Source: Candidatus Uhrbacteria bacterium
GTDB taxonomy: Bacteria; Patescibacteriota; Patescibacteriia; JACQRZ01
Direction: 5' to 3'
Length of the DNA stretch: 16,532 nt
Assembly: GCA_016209345.1 (NCBI GenBank)
Contig: JACQWH010000073.1
Span: 1 to 16,532, forward strand
Numbering within the stretch: position 1 is the first letter of the stretch; every line of letters begins with the position of its first letter. Under the pieces are notes generated by a model that had not been told where the DNA came from, did no database searches, and saw only the letters and a list, made by a program, of their open reading frames with translations. Below are positions 12,719-16,532 of this stretch, piece by piece. The position numbers and the translations under genes are program-made.

Positions 12719-15514
12719 ATGAATCTGATATCGAAGCTGTTTGGCGACCCGAATAAAAAAGTTATTGATTCGCTGCGCCCCCTGGTTGCAAAAATAAACG
12801 TTCTCGAAGAGCGGTATCTTCATCGCTCCAATGATGAGTTGCGCCAAGAGGCGCTGCGCCTGCGAGCGATTATTGAAAAAGGAGAAAAGACCCTCGAAGA
12901 CATGCTGCCCGAAGCGTTTGCGCTGTGTCGGGAGGGTGCGAAGCGCGCCATTGGCCAGCGCCATTTCGACGTACAGCTCATGGGCGGTATTGTCCTTCAT
13001 CGCGGACAGATTGCGGAAATGAGAACCGGCGAAGGCAAAACACTGACAGCAACGCTCGCTGTTTTTCTCAACGGACTGAGCGGCAAGGGCGTCCATGTCG
13101 TCACGGTCAACGACTATTTGGCAAAACGCGACGCCGTATGGATGGGCAGGATCTATCACGCGCTGGGGCTTTCCGTCGGATGTATTCAGCATGAGGCGGC
13201 CTATGTGTTTGACCCTGACTATTCGCCGCCAAAAAACGACGATGAGACGGACGTCCAGGAATCGTTCCGTATCGAGTATGGTTTTCTTCGGCCGTGTTCC
13301 CGCAAGGAAGCATACGCGGCCGATATTACGTATGGGACAAACAATGAATTCGGCTTTGACTATCTTCGCGACAATCTTGTTTCTTCGCTGGGAGATATGG
13401 TGCAGCGGGATATGAACTTTGCCATCGTTGATGAGGTTGACAGTATTTTGATCGACGAAGCGCGCACGCCGCTGATTATTTCCGCGCCGGCGGCAGAGTC
13501 GGCGGAACTCTATTATACATTTGCAAAGCTCGTATCGCATCTGAAAGAAACAGAGGACTATAATGTCGATGAAAAAATGCGGGCGGCAACCCTTACCGAA
13601 GAGGGATTGCGGAAAATGGAGCAGGCCCTGGGTATTGACAATGTGTATACGGCGCGCCATGTATCGTTGGTCCACCACATGGAACAAGCGCTCCGCGCGC
13701 ATACATTATTCAAGCGCGACCGCGACTATGTCGTGAAGGACGGCGAGGTTGTCATCGTCGATGAGTTTACCGGCCGGCTTATGCATGGGCGCCGCTATTC
13801 GGAAGGTCTCCACCAGGCCATTGAAGCGCAAGAGGGCGTAAAGGTTCAGCGGGAAAGCCAGACGTACGCGACCATTACCTTTCAGAATTATTTTCGCATG
13901 TACGGCAAGCTGTCGGGCATGACCGGCACCGCGGCAACAGAAGCGGAAGAGTTTGCGAAAATTTATTCACTTGAGGTTGCCACAATCCCGACGCATCGTG
14001 CGGCGGTGCGCGCCGATTTGCCGGACAGGATTTATAAAAACGAACACGGGAAGTATGCGGCGGCCGTTGCGGAAATCAAGGAGCGCCACGCGCAGGGCCA
14101 GCCGGTTCTTGTTGGCACCATTTCCATTGAAAAAAATGAGATTCTCGGGACATTGCTTGAACGGGAGGGGATACCGCACACTATTCTCAATGCAAAAAAT
14201 CACGAGCGCGAAGCGGAAATCATCGCCCAGGCAGGCAGGCGCGGCGCCGTGACGATCGCGACGAACATGGCGGGGCGCGGCGTTGATATTATTTTGGGCG
14301 GCAATCCGCCCGATGATGAGGATGCGCGCGAAGTGAAGACGCGCGGCGGACTCCATGTCATCGGTACGGAGCGCCATGAGTCGCGACGTATCGACAACCA
14401 GCTGCGCGGCCGTTCGGGGCGTCAGGGCGATCCGGGTTCTACGCAATTTTTTATTTCGCTTGAGGATGACCTCATGCGCATTTTCGGCTCCGATCGCATC
14501 AAGGGGCTGATGGATACGTTTAAGTTTCCCGACGATATGCCTATCGAACACGGGATGATAAGCAAGGCAATCGAAGAAGCGCAGAAAAAGGTGGAAGGCC
14601 ATAACTTCGATACGCGCAAGCATATTGTTGAATATGATGACGTGATTAACAAACACCGTGAGATTATTTACAAACGACGCCGCAATATTCTTGAAGAATT
14701 TGATAGGGAGGTTTCAGGTTTCAGTGGTCAGGTTTCAGACAGCGAGAATGTGGAGGAACCCCTACAAGATGCAAGCTACAATCTACAAGCTAAGACCCTC
14801 AAGCAGATGATTCTCGACATGATCGAGCAAGAGATTGAGCACGTCGTAATGTTTCACACGCAGGGCGAGGATGAAGGGTCGTGGAATATCCGGGAGATTT
14901 ACGAAGTGGTATCAACGATATTCCCGTGCTCATCACAAGACAGGAAGTCGCTGGACGATATCGAACATACGGCCGGAGATAAGCTGGCAGATGCGCACGC
15001 CCGGACTCGAATCATCGAACACCTTCTTGCCCTCGCGCATACGGCGTATGAGCATTTTGAACAGCGCATCGCGGACGTACTCGCAAAGACCGATCCGAAC
15101 ACCGATCCGGCCCTTGCGCTTGTTCATCTTCACAAAGATCTTCTTATCCGCACGATGGACAATCTCTGGGTGGGACATCTTGAAGCGGTCGAACATCTGC
15201 GTACCGGCATCGGCTTACGCGGGTACGGTCAGCGCGACCCGCTTGTTGAATATAAAAAAGAATCATATCGGCTTTTTACCGAATTGATGGCGCTCATTAC
15301 AAAGCAGGTTGTCTATACGCTGTTTAAAATAGGAGGGGTGACAGAGGAAGTGGCACAAGACGTGTCGGTATTGCCAAAGAACGCCGTGTACTCCTCGTCG
15401 GAAAAGACATCAGACGGACACGACCATATCACCAACGCGGGTGAAAAAGTCGGGAGGAACGACCCGTGTCCCTGCGGCAGCGGTAAGAAGTATAAAAGAT
15501 GTCATGGGGCGTAG
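12719..15514 (+). CDS. secA: Preprotein translocase ATPase SecA
   Basis: 931 residues, the motor that drives secretory proteins through SecYEG. Walker A GEGKT is at 104-108 and Walker B DEVD at 238-241. The preprotein cross-linking domain follows. The second RecA-like domain shows TNMAGRGVDIILGG and RIDNQLRGRSGRQGDPG, and the helical scaffold begins at KHIVEYDDVINKHRE. The C-terminus is the zinc-binding SEC-C motif with Cys917, Cys919, Cys928 and His929. There are two insertions relative to E. coli. One is an acidic loop at about 160-194, just before EAYAADITYGTN, probably lineage-typical. The second, at about 665-693 after KRRRNILEEFDRE, is encoded by heptanucleotide repeat DNA. AAGGAG lies four bases before the ATG, a clear Shine-Dalgarno. 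It is followed by a strong terminator. Confidence 0.97.
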   Translation: MNLISKLFGDPNKKVIDSLRPLVAKINVLEERYLHRSNDELRQEALRLRAIIEKGEKTLEDMLPEAFALCREGAKRAIGQRHFDVQLMGGIVLHRGQIAEMRTGEGKTLTATLAVFLNGLSGKGVHVVTVNDYLAKRDAVWMGRIYHALGLSVGCIQHEAAYVFDPDYSPPKNDDETDVQESFRIEYGFLRPCSRKEAYAADITYGTNNEFGFDYLRDNLVSSLGDMVQRDMNFAIVDEVDSILIDEARTPLIISAPAAESAELYYTFAKLVSHLKETEDYNVDEKMRAATLTEEGLRKMEQALGIDNVYTARHVSLVHHMEQALRAHTLFKRDRDYVVKDGEVVIVDEFTGRLMHGRRYSEGLHQAIEAQEGVKVQRESQTYATITFQNYFRMYGKLSGMTGTAATEAEEFAKIYSLEVATIPTHRAAVRADLPDRIYKNEHGKYAAAVAEIKERHAQGQPVLVGTISIEKNEILGTLLEREGIPHTILNAKNHEREAEIIAQAGRRGAVTIATNMAGRGVDIILGGNPPDDEDAREVKTRGGLHVIGTERHESRRIDNQLRGRSGRQGDPGSTQFFISLEDDLMRIFGSDRIKGLMDTFKFPDDMPIEHGMISKAIEEAQKKVEGHNFDTRKHIVEYDDVINKHREIIYKRRRNILEEFDREVSGFSGQVSDSENVEEPLQDASYNLQAKTLKQMILDMIEQEIEHVVMFHTQGEDEGSWNIREIYEVVSTIFPCSSQDRKSLDDIEHTAGDKLADAHARTRIIEHLLALAHTAYEHFEQRIADVLAKTDPNTDPALALVHLHKDLLIRTMDNLWVGHLEAVEHLRTGIGLRGYGQRDPLVEYKKESYRLFTELMALITKQVVYTLFKIGGVTEEVAQDVSVLPKNAVYSSSEKTSDGHDHITNAGEKVGRNDPCPCGSGKKYKRCHGA
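14709..14796. repeat. Two heptad repeats inserted in frame within secA
   Basis: Block one (14709-14743) reads AGGTTTC, AGGTTTC, AGTGGTC, AGGTTTC, AGACAGC. Its first 26 bases are the exact reverse complement of 7879-7904 upstream of ftsW. Block two (14762-14796) reads CTACAAG, ATGCAAG, CTACAAT, CTACAAG, CTAAGAC. Together they encode about residues 665-693, including GFSGQV and ASYNLQAK. The flanking residues (RRRNILEEFDRE before, LKQMILDMIEQEIE after) look like ordinary SecA. Confidence 0.85.
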
Positions 15515-15530
15515 CAAGGTGAAAACCTTG
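15515..15530 (+). other. Small GAAA-loop hairpin after secA
   Basis: CAAGGT and ACCTTG pair around a GAAA loop immediately after the secA stop. There is no T-run, so on its own it would not terminate. It may protect the 3' end or assist the stronger hairpin 20 bases downstream. Confidence 0.5.
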
Positions 15531-15550
15531 TAACCATACAGAAATTTGCA

Positions 15551-15589
15551 GACCTAGGTTGAGAAATCAACCTAGGTCTTTTGTTTTTA
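15551..15589 (+). terminator. Intrinsic terminator of the secA operon
   Basis: A perfect 12-bp stem (15551-15562 with 15567-15578) has a GAAA tetraloop and is followed by TTTTGTTTTTA. This is a textbook Rho-independent terminator and closes the long + strand run that begins at 4897. Confidence 0.96.
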
Positions 15590-15592
15590 TAC

Positions 15593-15682
15593 GCCTGTGG
15601 AATTCGCCTAGATCTTCCACAGGCATGTAAGGGCATAAGCCCTTTGAAAGGTCGAGGGTTCACAGGCCTAACCTGTGGATAA
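15593..15682. other. Hairpin cluster with a DnaA box (origin-like or phage-edge region)
   Basis: Three stem-loops follow each other. GCCTGTGGAA (15593-15602) pairs with TTCCACAGGC (15615-15624). AAGGGC (15629-15634) pairs with GCCCTT (15639-15644). CACAGG (15661-15666) pairs with CCTGTG (15672-15677). The word CCTGTGG and its complement CCACAGG recur: as CCTGTGGA at 15594-15601, as TCCACAGG at 15616-15623, and as CCTGTGGAT at 15672-15680, which runs into TGTGGATAA (15674-15682), a perfect reverse DnaA box (TTATCCACA). The layout recalls iterated origin motifs, but no AT-rich unwinding element or replication gene is seen. Confidence 0.45.
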
Positions 15683-15708
15683 GTCAAAAATCTAAGAAAA
15701 AGAGACTT

Positions 15709-15843
15709 ATGGACAAATATGCGTATGGCTGGCGCTACCACGTCGATAAAGGCGTGAATAGCAGCCACAAAGAGGAGGAAGAGTGTCCCGAATGCGGCGC
15801 CAAAGGGAACGCTCACTATAATTCATGTGCTAAGTACCAATAA
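15709..15843 (+). CDS. 44-residue putative zinc-knuckle protein
   Basis: A small open frame ATG to TAA encodes a protein with an aromatic N-terminus (YAYGWRYHV), an acidic middle (KEEEE) and a Cys/His cluster. Cys26 and Cys29 (CPEC) are followed by His36 and Cys40, giving C-x2-C-x6-H-x3-C, a plausible one-zinc knuckle. A purine-rich AAGAAAAAGAG upstream could act as a weak ribosome-binding site. I do not recognise the family. Small CxxC proteins of this kind are common in phage and plasmid early regions, and it lies just before a phage-type ATPase gene, so an accessory role is inferred. It follows a strong terminator and needs its own promoter, which I cannot identify. Confidence 0.6.
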   Translation: MDKYAYGWRYHVDKGVNSSHKEEEECPECGAKGNAHYNSCAKYQ

Positions 15844-15852
15844 AAAAAGACA

Positions 15853-15866
15853 CACCCGGTCGGGTG
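15853..15866. other. Short GC-rich hairpin after the small CDS
   Basis: CACCC and GGGTG pair around a GGTC loop. On the reverse strand the stem is followed within a few bases by a run of seven T (complement of 15842-15848), so it could terminate leftward transcripts. On the + strand there is no T-run. It is weak as a terminator. Confidence 0.3.
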
Positions 15867-15911
15867 CATCTACAAGTAATCAAAAAATAGCATGTTCTGA
15901 CCGGTATGTCT

Positions 15912-15920
15912 TGTGGATAA
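15912..15920 (-). promoter_or_regulatory. Second perfect DnaA box
   Basis: TGTGGATAA is the exact complement of TTATCCACA, in the same orientation as the copy at 15674-15682 and 238 bases from it. It lies five bases before the ATG of the phage-type ATPase gene, so DnaA could equally act as a regulator of that gene. I saw no other exact copy in the window by eye. Confidence 0.45.
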
Positions 15921-15924
15921 CTTT

Positions 15925-16532
15925 ATGACCACATCAAATGACAATTTTTTCGTCCCAGTGGCGAATACAAAGCCGTATTTCAAAGCGGCATTCGAGGGCT
16001 TTGCGGGTTCCGGGAAAACATACACCGCGGCTCGCGTTGCTCTCGGGATCCATGCACGGATCAAATCAGATAAGCCGGTCGTGATCTTTGACACAGAAAA
16101 GGCAGCAAAGTTCTTGAAGCCAATGTTTCAAGAAGCTGGCGTTGAGCTTTTGGTTAGGGAATCACGATCGCTTGCGGACCTCAAGGAAACGATGAAGCGA
16201 TTGCGGGATGGAGCTTCCGATGTCCTCATTGTCGATTCTATCTCTCATGTATGGGAGGGTTTCCTGCAAGCTTATGCGGAAAAAGTGCGCCGAACACGTT
16301 TGGAGTTTCAGGATTGGGGAGTGATTAAGCCGACATGGAAGCGCGAGTTTTCAGATCCGTTCGTTCGAGATCCCTATCACGTCATCATGTGCGGACGTGC
16401 CGGGTATGAGTATGAGAACGAAGTCAATAAGGATACCGGCAAGCGCGAGATCTATAAATCGGGCGTGAAGATGAAGGTAGAGGGCGAGACAGCATACGAG
16501 CCGGACCTTCTCGTCCTTATGGAGCGATTGCA
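15925..16532 (+). CDS. Sak4-like RecA-fold ATPase (phage recombination type), 3' end missing
   Basis: The frame is open from the ATG at 15925 to the window edge: 202 complete codons, no stop. Walker A GFAGSGKT is at residues 25-32, preceded by the short beta strand YFKAAFE. VVIFDTEKAAKF (52-63) looks like the second RecA-like strand with an acidic residue. LIVDSISHVWEGF (101-113) is the Walker B region. The later HVIMCGRAGYEYE strand and the VEGETAYEPDLLV segment fit the AAA_24/Sak4 type of small ATPase found in phages, where it supports single-strand annealing and recombination. General RecA/RadA-like function is secure from the motifs. The Sak4 assignment is by resemblance and not certain. 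No Shine-Dalgarno is obvious. Confidence 0.75.
   Translation, partial: MTTSNDNFFVPVANTKPYFKAAFEGFAGSGKTYTAARVALGIHARIKSDKPVVIFDTEKAAKFLKPMFQEAGVELLVRESRSLADLKETMKRLRDGASDVLIVDSISHVWEGFLQAYAEKVRRTRLEFQDWGVIKPTWKREFSDPFVRDPYHVIMCGRAGYEYENEVNKDTGKREIYKSGVKMKVEGETAYEPDLLVLMERL

Noticed and set aside
14850..14857. TGTTTCAC in secA as parS
   Set aside because: Only a half-site; the second half of the palindrome is absent.
173..15514. UGA recoded to glycine
   Set aside because: ftsW, murG and the glycosyltransferase end naturally at TGA in positions that fit family lengths.

Overview
The window looks like chromosomal DNA from an ultra-small bacterium of the Candidate Phyla Radiation (Patescibacteria, probably the Parcubacteria side). 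This is inferred from several things. The peptidoglycan and division cluster is compact and rearranged. MurG is divergent. SecA carries lineage-type insertions and a C-terminal SEC-C zinc motif. Most genes lack a Shine-Dalgarno sequence, and heptanucleotide repeats are scattered through the region. TGA ends ftsW, murG and the glycosyltransferase gene, so there is no sign of the UGA-Gly recoding found in Gracilibacteria and Absconditabacteria. No 16S rRNA or other lineage marker is present, so the assignment is provisional.

Layout. Bases 1-172 hold a large imperfect palindrome and the parA leader. parA-parB-murA (173-3137) is a tight + strand run for chromosome segregation and the first committed step of peptidoglycan synthesis. 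It is followed by an S41 carboxyl-terminal protease gene (3151-4419). A bidirectional terminator separates this run from the convergent rpmA (ribosomal protein L27, 4473-4790, - strand). Between rpmA and the next operon is a compact divergent promoter region in which a palindromic TTGCAA can serve as the -35 element in both directions. The second + strand run covers 4897-15514: a small three-helix membrane protein, mraY, murD, ftsW, murG, a family 2 glycosyltransferase, murC, hpf and secA. It ends in a strong GAAA-loop terminator at 15551-15589.

How the genes work together. MurA, MurC and MurD act on cytoplasmic UDP-sugar precursors. MraY and MurG make lipid I and lipid II, and FtsW polymerises lipid II at the septum. 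MurB, MurE, MurF, Ddl, a class b PBP and FtsZ/A/Q are not here and would have to be encoded elsewhere. SecA powers export, and HPF silences ribosomes in stationary cells.

Beyond secA (15515-16532) the character changes. There are hairpins built on the word CCTGTGGA, two perfect DnaA boxes, a 44-residue CxxC protein, and the start of a Sak4-like RecA-fold ATPase of phage type that runs off the window. This looks like the edge of an accessory or phage-derived segment, or an origin-like region.

The most unusual signal is a set of heptanucleotide tandem repeats of four unrelated sequences. They lie in the rpmA leader, directly upstream of ftsW, across the ftsW stop codon, and inside the secA reading frame, where two of the four families sit side by side as an apparent in-frame insertion. 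A 26-base stretch upstream of ftsW is repeated exactly, in inverted orientation, inside secA.
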